Of a DNA stretch of 64,000 bases, positions 1 through 7,909 are shown one piece after another; the first letter of the stretch is position 1; each line of letters begins with the position of its first letter. The DNA is from Nocardia blacklockiae. GTDB lineage: Bacteria; Actinomycetota; Actinomycetes; Mycobacteriales; Mycobacteriaceae. Where the stretch lies: NCBI RefSeq assembly GCF_015477355.1, contig NZ_JADLRJ010000003.1, forward strand, positions 434,001-498,000, read 5' to 3'. The translations under genes and the position numbers were made by a program. The notes under the pieces are model-generated. The model was not told the origin of the DNA. It saw only the letters and a list, made by a program, of their open reading frames with translations, and ran no database searches.

Positions 1-134
1 CATCCATCGACAACGGCATCGGACATCACGCCGATCTGAAAGGGCAAGCACGCGTGGTCGATTCATCTCTCATCGAGCAGTTGACCGTCGACGCCACGAC
101 CTCGCCGCAGAGCGGCCGGCTACCGACGCGGTGA
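1..134 (+). CDS. 3' end of an unidentified gene, 5' end outside the window
   Basis: Reading frame 3 is open from the window edge to a TGA at 132-134 and gives 43 residues ending SGRLPTR. About three quarters of its codons end in G or C, as expected for this genome. Frame 2 is also open from the edge to a TGA at 164-166. Its third-position GC is low at first and high only from about position 110, so a frameshifted tail is possible. No family is recognisable from so short a fragment. Confidence 0.35.
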   Translation, partial: SIDNGIGHHADLKGQARVVDSSLIEQLTVDATTSPQSGRLPTR

Positions 135-335
135 AGCCGGTGCTGGCGCGGTACCGGGAGGGCTGAGCGTTCGAACACCGCAGGTCACAGTCGTAAGTAG
201 CGTTCTGTGAATCCTTTTCGGGTTGGGAATGCTCTTATTGTCGTGAAAGTCGAACTCAGATGTGGCAGTGCGCCGACCAGACCCGAATGGTCCCGGATGG
301 AGACGGAGTGCCGAGCCGTCGAGGAGGTAGGTGGA

Positions 336-872
336 GTGTCGGCCGGGTGGGTCGGTGTGAAGTTGGTGGAGGCGGCTCAGCGGGGGGATCAGGATGCGAT
401 CTCCGCGGTGGTGCTCGGGGCGCATCCGCATGTGCGGCGGTTTGCGCGGCAATTGTGTGCGTCTTCCGCTGATGCCGAGGATGCCGCGCAGGAGGCGCTG
501 ATCATTCTGTATCGGAAGATCGGGACATTGCGGGCCGCAACGGCTTTGGCGTCGTGGATGTTCCGGATCGTGCGAAACGAATGTCTGCGGCGGGCGCGGC
601 CGGTGCTCGACTTGCGGTCGTGGGGCGGTGGTGGTGAGGACGATGTGGTGGGTTCCGCCGAGGACGAAGTGCTGCGCCGGTTCGAGGCCGATCGGATCGC
701 GCAGGCGATCACCGCGTTGCCCGAGGTGCAGCGGCGGGTTCTGATCATGCGCGATGTGCTCGATTACTCGGGACGGGCGACCGCCGAGGCTCTCGGCCTG
801 AGTATCGCCGGAATGAAATCGCAGCTGCACCGAGCGCGTACCGCGGTCCGGCAGAGTCTCGCGCACATCTGA
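336..872 (+). CDS. ECF-type RNA polymerase sigma factor
   Basis: This 178-residue protein has the two domains of an ECF sigma factor. Region 2 spans roughly residues 15-90 and contains the acidic stretch SSADAEDAAQEA followed by a helix with SWMFRIVRNECLRR. Region 4 spans residues 110-175 and contains LPEVQRRVLIMRDVLDYSGR followed by the recognition helix around GLSIAGMKSQLHRAR. I chose GTG 336 because an ideal GAGGAGG lies at 321-327, eight bases upstream. In-frame ATG 297 and ATG 207 have no comparable site. The redoxin-like gene follows after 19 bases, so they are probably one transcript. There is no anti-sigma factor next to it, which is unusual for ECF factors, so how activity is controlled cannot be read here. 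Family assignment is strong; the regulon is unknown. Confidence 0.88.
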   Translation: MSAGWVGVKLVEAAQRGDQDAISAVVLGAHPHVRRFARQLCASSADAEDAAQEALIILYRKIGTLRAATALASWMFRIVRNECLRRARPVLDLRSWGGGGEDDVVGSAEDEVLRRFEADRIAQAITALPEVQRRVLIMRDVLDYSGRATAEALGLSIAGMKSQLHRARTAVRQSLAHI

Positions 873-891
873 ATCGAAGGGAAGTTTCACC

Positions 892-1365
892 ATGCTCGAA
901 ACCGGAACTCTCGCACCGGAACTGGAATTCGAGGACAGCGCCGGGCAGCCGTGGCGGCTGTCCGATCACCGCGGCGCGCACGGCACATTGCTGTATTTCA
1001 TGCGGTCGACCTCGTGCCCGGTCTGCAACCGGCACGTCCGCCAGCTTCTCGTGGACCGCGACGACTTCGACTCCGCCAATGTTCGCGTCCTCATCGCCGT
1101 ACCCGAGTCCCGCGATATTGCCGCGGCATGGAAAACCAAGCGCGGCATCTCATTCCCTGTACTGGTCGGGACCGACGGAATCCCACACGACTCGATCGGC
1201 CTGGCGCGCAAAGTTTTTGGCGCGATGCAGCAGTCCGGCACCCTCCTCGTCGACATGAACGGCGTCGTCCGCCACGCCCACAGCGCCACACTGCCCACCG
1301 CGGGTTACGACAGGAAAGGCATCAGCGCGGCCGTCCGCTCCCTGAGCACCGCCACCACAAACTGA
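892..1365 (+). CDS. Peroxiredoxin-like redoxin (AhpC/TSA, thioredoxin fold)
   Basis: The protein is 157 residues with an N-terminal redoxin pattern (GTLAPELEFEDSAGQPWRLS) and an active-site-like STSCPVCNRH carrying Cys42 and Cys45. A beta strand LLYFM precedes the cysteines, as in thioredoxin folds. The CxxC differs from the single peroxidatic Cys of classical AhpC and resembles peroxiredoxin-like DUF899/AhpC-TSA members that reduce peroxides or disulfides. There is no signal peptide, so it should be cytoplasmic. It lies 19 bases after the ECF sigma gene with a GAAGGGAAG site before ATG 892. An oxidative-stress role for the pair is inferred from this context. Confidence 0.8.
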   Translation: MLETGTLAPELEFEDSAGQPWRLSDHRGAHGTLLYFMRSTSCPVCNRHVRQLLVDRDDFDSANVRVLIAVPESRDIAAAWKTKRGISFPVLVGTDGIPHDSIGLARKVFGAMQQSGTLLVDMNGVVRHAHSATLPTAGYDRKGISAAVRSLSTATTN

Positions 1366-1485
1366 CCGAAGCTGCTGACACGGGCAATCAGCGAAGTTCG
1401 GCAATGACCGCTGTCCGTCGCAAAGGACGGTATAAGCTGCCCTAGGGGTCGAAACATGTTGTGGGGCAAGGGCCCAGTGTCATTC

Positions 1486-1501
1486 TGAGTCAGCTGACGC
1501 A
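1486..1501. promoter_or_regulatory. Palindrome upstream of the XRE-TPR gene (candidate operator)
   Basis: The stretch reads TG-A-GTCAGCTGAC-G-CA: a perfect 10-base palindrome at 1489-1498 with matching TG/CA outside it. It lies 28 bases before the start of the HTH gene. Autoregulation by that protein is a guess from position. Confidence 0.35.
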
Positions 1502-1528
1502 CGTTCACTGCGGAACGGGGATGCCTTG

Positions 1529-2755
1529 ATGCACATGACAACCGGAGAGGTGATCCGCCGGGTCCGCAAGTCGATCGGCATGACACAGGCCGAACTCGCT
1601 GCGCTCATTCACCTCACCCAACCCGCCGTCTCCCAGCTGGAACACGACGGTCCGGCTGTTCACGATGTCCGCACGCTGCGTCGAGTGGCCCGTGCGCTCG
1701 GCGTTCCGCTTGACATACTGGTGGTGGAGGACGAAGAGGAGGCGGACGTGAAGCGACGCGAATTCTTCCGAGCCGGTGCACTCGGTGCGGGCAGCCTGGC
1801 CGCGGTCGCCGCAAGCACGTCGTCGCCCGCCGCGGTTCCGATGTCGAACATCAGGGTCGGCGCGGCCGATGTCGCCGCGCTTACCGACAGCGTCAATCAG
1901 ATTCACGACCTCGATCTGGTGATCGGCGGCGACCGCCTGCGCGGTGTCGCGGCGGGCCAGGCGCGTTACGCCCGGCACGTTCTCGATGTCGGTGACTACA
2001 GCGAGGCCGTCGGCCGAGAACTCGCCGGCGCGACCGCCGAGATTTTGACCGCCGCGGGGTGGGTGCACTACGACTCCGGACGTCCCGACAGCGCGGGCCG
2101 CTATTACACCGAAGCGGCCCAGACCGCTGCGGCTGCTGACGACGGGATCGCTGCCGCGCACGCCTTCGGTAACGCCAGCCACCTGATGGTCAACCGATTC
2201 GGTTCGAACACCGCAGGCGACCAGATGGCCGTGCAATACGCTCGTGCGGCTTCGCGTGCCGCACGCAGCCACGGTGGACCGAAACTGCGGGCGCTGATGG
2301 CTCTTCGTGAAGCTGAAGCGCATGGTGCCCGTGGTGAACGGACCGAAACAGTGAACGCCATATCTCGCGCTTTCCGGGCCTACGATTCCGTCCGCGGTTT
2401 CGATCCGGACTGGGTCTACCTGCCGGAAGCCCAAATGAGTGGCGTCTCCGGAAAAGCGCACATGCGGCTCGGTGACCACAAGGCGGCAACGGCACATTTC
2501 AACGACGCGATCTCGAGCTCCGACGCCTGGCCGCGAGAGCGCGCATCCTGGCAATTGCACTTGGCCCACAATCTGGTCCGGAGCGGCGATATCGCCCAGG
2601 CATGCGCATTGCTGACGAACGCGTTCACCACGATTTCGGATTTGGCGTCTGCACGGCTACAGCGGCGGCTCGACGAAATCGCCGCTGCCGCAAGACCGTA
2701 CGCGAAGGTGTCCGAAGCGCGGGAGTTTCTGGGAATGTGGGCTGCGCGAGCCTGA
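1529..2755 (+). CDS. XRE-family HTH regulator with C-terminal TPR-like repeats
   Basis: The 408-residue protein starts with a Cro/C1-type helix-turn-helix (about residues 8-62; TQAELAALIHLTQPAVSQLE is the core). A basic stretch KRREFF and a small hydrophobic Ala/Gly segment follow. The rest (about residues 120-400) is alpha-helical with repeated YARHVLDVGDYSEA- and YYTEAAQTAAAA-like units typical of TPR domains. Actinomycetes encode many such one-component regulators, whose TPR part usually senses a peptide or protein. TTG 1526, ATG 1529 and ATG 1535 are all possible. I chose 1529 because ACGGGG at 1515-1520 is spaced suitably. A 16-base palindrome lies in the promoter region. The target genes are not evident. 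Confidence 0.8.
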   Translation: MHMTTGEVIRRVRKSIGMTQAELAALIHLTQPAVSQLEHDGPAVHDVRTLRRVARALGVPLDILVVEDEEEADVKRREFFRAGALGAGSLAAVAASTSSPAAVPMSNIRVGAADVAALTDSVNQIHDLDLVIGGDRLRGVAAGQARYARHVLDVGDYSEAVGRELAGATAEILTAAGWVHYDSGRPDSAGRYYTEAAQTAAAADDGIAAAHAFGNASHLMVNRFGSNTAGDQMAVQYARAASRAARSHGGPKLRALMALREAEAHGARGERTETVNAISRAFRAYDSVRGFDPDWVYLPEAQMSGVSGKAHMRLGDHKAATAHFNDAISSSDAWPRERASWQLHLAHNLVRSGDIAQACALLTNAFTTISDLASARLQRRLDEIAAAARPYAKVSEAREFLGMWAARA

Positions 2756-2777
2756 GTACACGCGACGTTCTGATTCT

Positions 2778-2801
2778 TAGTTGCGCTACTCCTAGTTGCG
2801 C
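2778..2801. repeat. Two direct copies of TAGTTGCGC
   Basis: TAGTTGCGC occurs at 2778-2786 and 2793-2801, a 15-base period, in the 256-base gap after the XRE-TPR gene. A regulator binding site or chance are both possible. Nothing else is recognisable in this gap except the ribosome binding site of the next gene. Confidence 0.35.
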
Positions 2802-3011
2802 GCGTTGAGGGCTGGTCGGATGTGTAGGTCGTCGCCGCACATCGTGGTTGTCGGGTAGCAGCGAGTTGGCGGGGAATGGGTATTGGTTGGCGTTCTGTCG
2901 GTGGCACGCCGGGGTGGGGTGGTGGAATCGTTGCCATGTCGAGTGGTTCGGTCACGTAGATGTTGGGCGGACCTGTAGTCGAGGTGTGGCCTCGGAGTGG
3001 AGGAGATCTGT

Positions 3012-3674
3012 ATGGCGGCGTTCGTGCTGGTGCCGGGCGGGTGGCATGGTGGGTGGTCGTTCGACGGGGTGGTGCCGTTGTTGGAGCGGGAGGGGCATGT
3101 TGTTCGTGCGTTGACGTTGACCGGGTTGCGGGTGGGGGATGGGCCGGAGACGGTGGCGGGGGCGAATCTCGATACGCATGCCGCGGATGTGGTGGGGGCG
3201 ATCGGGGATGCCGACGGGGTGACGTTGGTCGGGCACAGTTACGGCGGGATGGTGGTTGCGGCGGCAGCCGACCGGGTGCCGGAGCGGATTTCGCGGGTGG
3301 TGTTCATCGATGCGTATGTGCCGCGTGATGGTGAGTCCTGTTGGGCCGCAACGACAGAGCGGTATCGGCAGGCGTTCGTTGCCGGGGCGGCGAGTACCGG
3401 GTACGCCGTTCAGCCGCCGGAGGGTGGGGATCCTCGTCGGCGTCCGCATCCGATTGCCTCGTTCCTGCAGGCGATTCGGCTCACCGGTGGGCTCGGACGA
3501 ATTCCTCGCAAGGAGTTCGTCTACTGCTCGGGATGGGCGGACCGGACACCGTTCGCGGAACTCCGCACCCGGCTGGCGGGGGATCCGGAGTGGCAGGTGC
3601 ACGACCTTCCGACCGGGCACGACGCCATGCGGGAAGACCCGAAAGCTGTTGCCGCACTGCTGCTCAACGAATGA
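3012..3674 (+). CDS. Alpha/beta-fold hydrolase (esterase type)
   Basis: The 220-residue protein has the serine-hydrolase signature GHSYGG with nucleophile Ser76. The N-terminal strand and oxyanion loop read FVLVPGGWHGGWSFD, and a catalytic-His-like PTGHDAM lies near the C-terminus. The short lid-poor form resembles actinobacterial methylesterase/salicylate-esterase-like hydrolases, but the substrate cannot be named. ATG 3012 is preferred because AGGAG at 3001-3005 is six bases upstream. It is a stand-alone gene followed by a repeat-rich gap. Codon use up to about residue 100 is less strictly GC3 than in neighbours, with many GGG and TTG codons. Confidence 0.85.
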   Translation: MAAFVLVPGGWHGGWSFDGVVPLLEREGHVVRALTLTGLRVGDGPETVAGANLDTHAADVVGAIGDADGVTLVGHSYGGMVVAAAADRVPERISRVVFIDAYVPRDGESCWAATTERYRQAFVAGAASTGYAVQPPEGGDPRRRPHPIASFLQAIRLTGGLGRIPRKEFVYCSGWADRTPFAELRTRLAGDPEWQVHDLPTGHDAMREDPKAVAALLLNE

Positions 3675-3704
3675 GCCGCCTGCCATGGTGGGGGATGTGC
3701 ACGT

Positions 3705-3819
3705 AGATAGTGCTGGACCCTGATCCTGCGCCGATGCCGATGCCGATGCCGATGCCGATGCCGATGCCGATGCCGATGCCGATGCCGATGCCGATGGTCG
3801 CCCGCAGATAGTGCTGGAC
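3705..3819. repeat. 14-base direct repeats flanking the hexanucleotide array
   Basis: AGATAGTGCTGGAC occurs at 3705-3718 and again at 3806-3819, on either side of the GATGCC-type array. The pair encloses the array and could mark duplication or slippage. No insertion-sequence terminal repeat is present. Confidence 0.7.
3731..3796 (+). repeat. Hexanucleotide tandem repeat, 11 perfect copies of CCGATG
   Basis: Eleven uninterrupted CCGATG units fill 66 bases. In frame 1 the array reads (Ala-Asp)n and continues to a TGA at 3898-3900 through a gene-like tail containing IVLDVLWADAERLL. That frame has a TGA at 3721-3723 just before the array and no start codon, so it may be the remnant of a gene. 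On the minus strand it would read Ser-Ala or Ile-Gly repeats. Perfect arrays like this are prone to slippage. Confidence 0.9.
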
Positions 3820-3948
3820 GTGCTGTGGGCCGATGCCGAGCGCTTGCTGCAACCGGGTGCCAAGAGGTTGTTAAGGCTCTCGGGAGAACGTAGTCGGTGA
3901 AGCAATCAGGTCGGCAAGGGTTTTCGAGAGTGGGCAGGCGGGGAAGAC

Positions 3949-4587
3949 GTGTACGTACTTCGAAAGCTCGTGTGGGTCTTGGCGATGACGGCCGCGGTCG
4001 TCTCGGTGATCATGTTCTTCGTCGGCTTCGTGCCGATCGTCATCGGGATCGTGGACCTGACCAAGGACACCAGCGCCGCGCCGACCTGTGACGGCGAGGA
4101 CATGACTCCGGGCACGCAATGTATCAAGTACACCAACGGACGTTTGACCAGCCGCTCCACCTATCAAGAAGCGCTCGAGGACCAGCGCGACAGTCACGAG
4201 ACCGGGATACGGCTGCTGAAAATCGGCGGTGGGCTCATCGGAGGCAGCCTGGCCGTGTTCATCGGTTGCGGACTCATCGGCAAGGTCGTCGACCCGGACC
4301 CCGAGACCCCCGTGACTCCGCGTCGGCCACGCCCCCCGATGCAGGCGAGGCCGCCGCGCACCGCGCCGATGCCCACACTCGCCCCTCGACCGGCCGCGCC
4401 GCAGCCCGCCGCGCCGCGACCCGTCGCCGAGCGGGACGATTTCCGCCAGCTGCTGTCCATGGTCGGGGGCAGCACGGCGACCGCCGAGCGCCTGATCGAG
4501 TACGAACGCCGACGGCTGCCCGCCGCCGACCGAGCGACACTGACAGTGAAGGCGATCGACCGATTGCAGTGGGACCGCAGCCGGTAG
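3949..4587 (+). CDS. Membrane protein of unknown function with conserved C-terminal helix
   Basis: The protein is 212 residues from GTG 3949. Two hydrophobic segments are visible, about residues 8-36 (VWVLAMTAAVVSVIMFFVGF) and 86-108 (IGGGLIGGSLAVFIGCGLIG). They flank an extracellular-type loop with two cysteines (CDGED and TQCIKY). A proline/alanine-rich linker follows at residues 115-160. The end, from FRQLLSMVGG through LIEYERRR to KAIDRLQWD, is a short helical module I have seen at the ends of other mycobacterial and nocardial membrane proteins. No enzyme motif is visible. The loop cysteines could form a disulfide outside the membrane. Confidence 0.75.
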   Translation: MYVLRKLVWVLAMTAAVVSVIMFFVGFVPIVIGIVDLTKDTSAAPTCDGEDMTPGTQCIKYTNGRLTSRSTYQEALEDQRDSHETGIRLLKIGGGLIGGSLAVFIGCGLIGKVVDPDPETPVTPRRPRPPMQARPPRTAPMPTLAPRPAAPQPAAPRPVAERDDFRQLLSMVGGSTATAERLIEYERRRLPAADRATLTVKAIDRLQWDRSR

Positions 4588-4704
4588 CGCCCTCGCGAAC
4601 ATCCGGACTGTGGGCGAGACGATGCCCGCCGCCGATGTAATGCCGCTGAGGTCAGCGCGGGCGGCTCAAGTAGAGAACCGAAATCCGTTCGCGAATAAGA
4701 ACTC

Positions 4705-5187
4705 TCAGCGCCGTCGCGGACGAAGGCAAGTAGCCCGCCGCGGCCTGCGAGTGGGCCCGCGGGTGTCCCGGTGCGAGGTGCGGGGCACGCGCTCCTCCGC
4801 GATGAGGGCGAGGACGCCGGCGCCCGCGAGGATCGCGTCCGCGCCGGGCACCGGGCCGAGGTTGCGCTCGGCGAGTGCTCGGCACAGTTCGCGGGTCGCC
4901 ACCTGCACGATCGCGACCGGGAACATGCGCCGCACCGCCGCGACGATGCCGAAACCCGTGTGCCGCAACGAGAATTCACCCGACACGGACGGAATGCCGC
5001 CGGGGCAGGCGATCCCGACCGCGGTGATCTCGTCGTCGCCCGCGACCTCGAGCAGCAGGTCGCGGCAGGCATCCCACTTCGCCTCGGCCGGAAGGGCGAT
5101 GCGACGGATATCGGCCGGGCCGACGCCCGCGGCCACCGGGGCGGCGGCGAGTTCGGCGCGGCCGATCGCCAAAGCCAGAACTGTCAT
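4705..5187 (-). CDS. Hypothetical protein, possible ASKHA/ROK-like N-terminal fragment
   Basis: The protein is 160 residues, starting at ATG 5187 with TVLALAIGRAELAAAPVAAG. This resembles the phosphate-1 loop region of sugar-kinase-like (ASKHA) proteins but lacks the usual DxGxT. A central ITAVGIACPGGIPS is also ROK-like. The C-terminus becomes very Arg-rich (SHRDTRGPTRRPRRATC), which may reflect loss of the original end. It lies 25 bases downstream of the hydrolase gene on the same strand, so co-transcription is likely. A functional kinase is unlikely at this length, and I assign no function. Confidence 0.55.
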   Translation of the reverse strand: MTVLALAIGRAELAAAPVAAGVGPADIRRIALPAEAKWDACRDLLLEVAGDDEITAVGIACPGGIPSVSGEFSLRHTGFGIVAAVRRMFPVAIVQVATRELCRALAERNLGPVPGADAILAGAGVLALIAEERVPRTSHRDTRGPTRRPRRATCLRPRRR

Positions 5188-5212
5188 GAATCGTGTACCA
5201 CCGCAGTGTTTC

Positions 5213-6106
5213 TCAGTCGGCCAGGTGTGCGAGCAGAAAATCGCGCGCGGCCGCGGACGCCTGGTCGAATCGCTGCTCGTACACCGCGAAATGGCCGCCG
5301 GCCACCAGCTCGAGCTGTTTGGGTTCGAGGGCCTCGGCGAAAGCGGCGAGAGCGAGATCGGTCGGCGCGAGGGTGTCGTGGTCGGCGACCACCAGCAGCA
5401 GCGGCGTGGGGGAGATCCGGCGCAGGAAGGCCTCGGGCGCATAGGACTGGAACTTGTCCACGCTGCTCAACGTGACCTCGTTACGCCAGGTGGGGACCTG
5501 CGGCCCGTTGGCCATCAGCCACTCGTAGACCTCGAGGCCGGGCATCGCGACCAGGTCGGCGGGGTCGTCGGAGGCGGCCTTGATCGTCTGGTGCGGTGCG
5601 CCGCCCGCGCGGGCGAGCCGATCCGCGGCGATCGCCTCGTGCAGCACGGGCAGCATGGTCGGCGGCACCAGCCGGCTGAAGGTGGCCCACCCGTAGGTCA
5701 GCGGCACCTGGGAGACGACGGCGCGCACCCGGCGGTCGGTGGCCGCCACGACGAGCACGTGCGCGCCCGCATAGCTGGTGCCCCACACCGCGATTCGCGC
5801 GGCGTCGATGCCGTCGAGCGTCTGCGCGAACGTGATCGCGTCGCGGTAGCCCTCGATCTGCGCGGTCGGATCGACCTCGTAGCGCGGCTCGCCGTCCGAG
5901 GTGCCGAACCCGGGATGGTCGTACACCAGACACGCCAGGCCGGCCCGCGCGAAAACCTCCGCGAACGGCGCCACCCACTCCTTCACCCCGGCGAAGCCGT
6001 GCGTCATCACCACCAGCGGAGCCCCGGACTCGGGCGCTTGCTCGGGCCGGTACAACCACCCGCGCAAAGTGACACCGCCACTGGGGAACTCGACCTCGAC
6101 GCGCAT
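5213..6106 (-). CDS. Alpha/beta hydrolase (X-Pro dipeptidyl-peptidase / dienelactone-type)
   Basis: The 297-residue protein has an oxyanion-loop motif MTHGFAGVKEW, a conserved YDHPGFGTSDGEPR and the nucleophile elbow GTSYAGAH. An acid residue lies in VADHDTLAPTD and the catalytic His in AGGHFAVYE. This is a full-length single-domain hydrolase of the kind annotated as alpha/beta hydrolase or X-Pro peptidase S15 in actinobacteria. It is cytosolic, with no signal peptide. It lies 73 bases after the TetR gene on the same strand. The gap holds a TTAC-N5-GTAA palindrome, so it is probably under control of that regulator. Confidence 0.85.
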   Translation of the reverse strand: MRVEVEFPSGGVTLRGWLYRPEQAPESGAPLVVMTHGFAGVKEWVAPFAEVFARAGLACLVYDHPGFGTSDGEPRYEVDPTAQIEGYRDAITFAQTLDGIDAARIAVWGTSYAGAHVLVVAATDRRVRAVVSQVPLTYGWATFSRLVPPTMLPVLHEAIAADRLARAGGAPHQTIKAASDDPADLVAMPGLEVYEWLMANGPQVPTWRNEVTLSSVDKFQSYAPEAFLRRISPTPLLLVVADHDTLAPTDLALAAFAEALEPKQLELVAGGHFAVYEQRFDQASAAARDFLLAHLAD

Positions 6107-6122
6107 CGTGCCTCCGATACCA

Positions 6123-6140
6123 TTACGCGCTGTAACGTAA
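6123..6140. promoter_or_regulatory. Candidate TetR operator between tetR and the hydrolase gene
   Basis: TTAC at 6123-6126 and GTAA at 6132-6135 form an inverted repeat with a 5-base spacer, and a third GTAA half-site lies at 6137-6140. It is 17 bases upstream of the hydrolase start and downstream of the tetR stop. This suggests a separate regulated promoter for the hydrolase. Confidence 0.5.
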
Positions 6141-6179
6141 CGGAGCCTATGGGTCGGGTCGGTGTGGCGTCAACCACAA

Positions 6180-6791
6180 TCAGGTTTGAACGCCGGGCCG
6201 ATAGCCCACGGCGTCGAGCGCGGAGCGGACGGTCAGCTCCACCAGCGTCTCGTCGATCGGACCGAGCATCGGGATCAAGGCGCGCATCAGCATCGGGCCG
6301 GTGATGAGATCGCAGATCCACTCCGGGTCCGTGCCGGGGGCGATCTCGCCGCGAGCCACCGCGCGGTCGAGGATGCACGCCGTGGAGACCCGGCGCGGAA
6401 TGAGGAATCGCGTCATGAATCGGTGTGCCAGGCCGGGACTGCGGGACAGGTCCTCGAGCAGGCCGGGCAGAGCGTTGCGCAGGACAGGGTCGTTGAACAA
6501 CTCGACCTGATGACGTTGGATGGCGACCATCTCGGCCTCGATACCGCCCAAATCCTGTGCGCCGGGCTGCAATCCGAAACGGTCGATCAGCAGGGCCACG
6601 ACCAGTTCGGCGCGGTCGGAGTAGCGGCGGTAGAGGGCGGGACGGCTGGTGGCCGCCTCGTCCGCGACGGCCTGCAGGGTCAGCGCGCCGTATCCGCGCT
6701 CGGCGACCAGCCGGGCCGCGGCCGCCAGCAACGCGGCATCCACGGCGGGATCGCGCGGGCGGCCTGACCGCGGCGGCGTGGGGTCCTGCAT
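6180..6791 (-). CDS. TetR/AcrR-family transcriptional regulator
   Basis: The protein is 203 residues. The N-terminal HTH (about residues 16-62) reads DAALLAAAARLVAERGYGAL, then LQAVADEAATSRPALYRRYSDR, the canonical TetR recognition helix. The remaining helices form a ligand/dimer domain containing DPVLRNALPGLLEDLSRSPG, similar to the TetR_C_16/AcrR C-terminal group. The hydrolase gene follows on the same strand with a palindrome between them. The ligand is not predictable. Confidence 0.9.
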   Translation of the reverse strand: MQDPTPPRSGRPRDPAVDAALLAAAARLVAERGYGALTLQAVADEAATSRPALYRRYSDRAELVVALLIDRFGLQPGAQDLGGIEAEMVAIQRHQVELFNDPVLRNALPGLLEDLSRSPGLAHRFMTRFLIPRRVSTACILDRAVARGEIAPGTDPEWICDLITGPMLMRALIPMLGPIDETLVELTVRSALDAVGYRPGVQT

Positions 6792-6917
6792 GCGCTCACG
6801 GTACTCAGCGGCCGTGCCGGTCGCGCGTCGCCGGGTCGAATCCGGCGGCCGTCCCTCATTCCTGCGGGAAGGCTGCTTCTTTCGAATATTTCCGGCCGGA
6901 ACGGAATTCTCGGAGGG

Positions 6918-7841
6918 TTACTCCGTCGGGGGCGAGGGTTTCTCGGACCGCTCCGCCGCGGATGCGGGTTGTTCCGTAGCGACCGGCTCCGTCGCAGGTG
7001 GTTGCGCTGGGGCGGGCGGTTCCGGTGCTGGACTCGCCGGTTGCGTTGACGTGACCGGTTCCGCCGCGGCGGATGTTGCCTGCGCCGGTGCCGCGGTGGC
7101 GGCGACGATCGGAGACCGCAGGCGTAGGCGGGGGCGGCTGGCCGGGTGGTCGCGGAGCCACTGGGTCGAGGCCATGGCGGCGGCGAACAGCGAGAGACCA
7201 CCGGCCACCAGGCCCCACGGTGTGAGACCGGCGCTAGAGTACGGTTTTCGCGCGATGCCGGGTATCGCGAGACTGCCGTTGCCGAAGGCCCACGCCATCA
7301 GCGAGCCGATCTGCCCGCCGGCGTCGTACTGGCGTGCGGTCATCGCCTTGAGTTCGGGCGCCTTGCTGTTGATGTAGACCAGCGTGAGGATGATGAACGC
7401 GGCGGCGGTCATCGCGGAGATGGCGGTCGCGCGGGCCGCGATCTCGGTGCGCAGCCGCACGTTCAGCACCGCCATGACGCAGGTGACGACGATGGCGGCG
7501 GCGGCCAGGATCGCCCAGATTCCGGTGATGCGCGCGACGCCGTTGTGCTGCTGCGACCAGGCCGACAGGTACGCGGTGGTCGCGTCGATCCGGCCGAAGG
7601 CGTTGGTGGCGGCGCGGCCGTCCGGGCCGGACGCGGTGAGCCAGGGCTGGAACAACAGGATGAGCGAGACGAACCCGGCGACCGCGGCACTGAGATAGCC
7701 CCAATTCGCCCGCACGAGCGCCAGATACGGCCCCAGGTCGGGGCGGCGGTACGCGGCACTTTTCGGGCGGTCCGGAGCCGGTGGTGGATCGGGCCGCCCG
7801 GGTGGAGTCTCGCTCCGCCCCCAAGGCGTGGGCTGTGCCAT
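6918..7841 (-). CDS. Four-helix membrane protein with Pro/Ala-rich C-terminal tail
   Basis: Starting from ATG 7841 the protein has 307 residues. It begins MAQPTPWGRSETPPG with a proline-rich cytoplasmic stretch. Four hydrophobic segments follow: LSAAVAGFVSLILLFQPWL, IWAILAAAAIVVTCVMAVLN, ISAMTAAAFIILTLVYIN and LVAGGLSLFAAAMAST. The tail (about residues 245-307) is a low-complexity Pro/Ala/Glu sequence. A cluster TARQYDAGGQIGSLMAWAFG lies in the last outside loop. The family is common in Nocardia-like genomes but its function is unknown. The next minus-strand gene upstream starts with a similar TPW-containing head. A frame open further upstream overlaps that gene and is not used here. Confidence 0.75.
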   Translation of the reverse strand: MAQPTPWGRSETPPGRPDPPPAPDRPKSAAYRRPDLGPYLALVRANWGYLSAAVAGFVSLILLFQPWLTASGPDGRAATNAFGRIDATTAYLSAWSQQHNGVARITGIWAILAAAAIVVTCVMAVLNVRLRTEIAARATAISAMTAAAFIILTLVYINSKAPELKAMTARQYDAGGQIGSLMAWAFGNGSLAIPGIARKPYSSAGLTPWGLVAGGLSLFAAAMASTQWLRDHPASRPRLRLRSPIVAATAAPAQATSAAAEPVTSTQPASPAPEPPAPAQPPATEPVATEQPASAAERSEKPSPPTE

Positions 7842-7909
7842 GGCCCGAGTGTAAGTGCGATGGAGCTGCGCGGATGGGGCGCGAAGTCCCGTCTCTGGGA
7901 AGTCCGCGC

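Noticed and set aside
3705-3819. Insertion-sequence target duplication
   Set aside because: The 14-base repeats enclose only a hexamer array. There is no transposase and no terminal inverted repeat.
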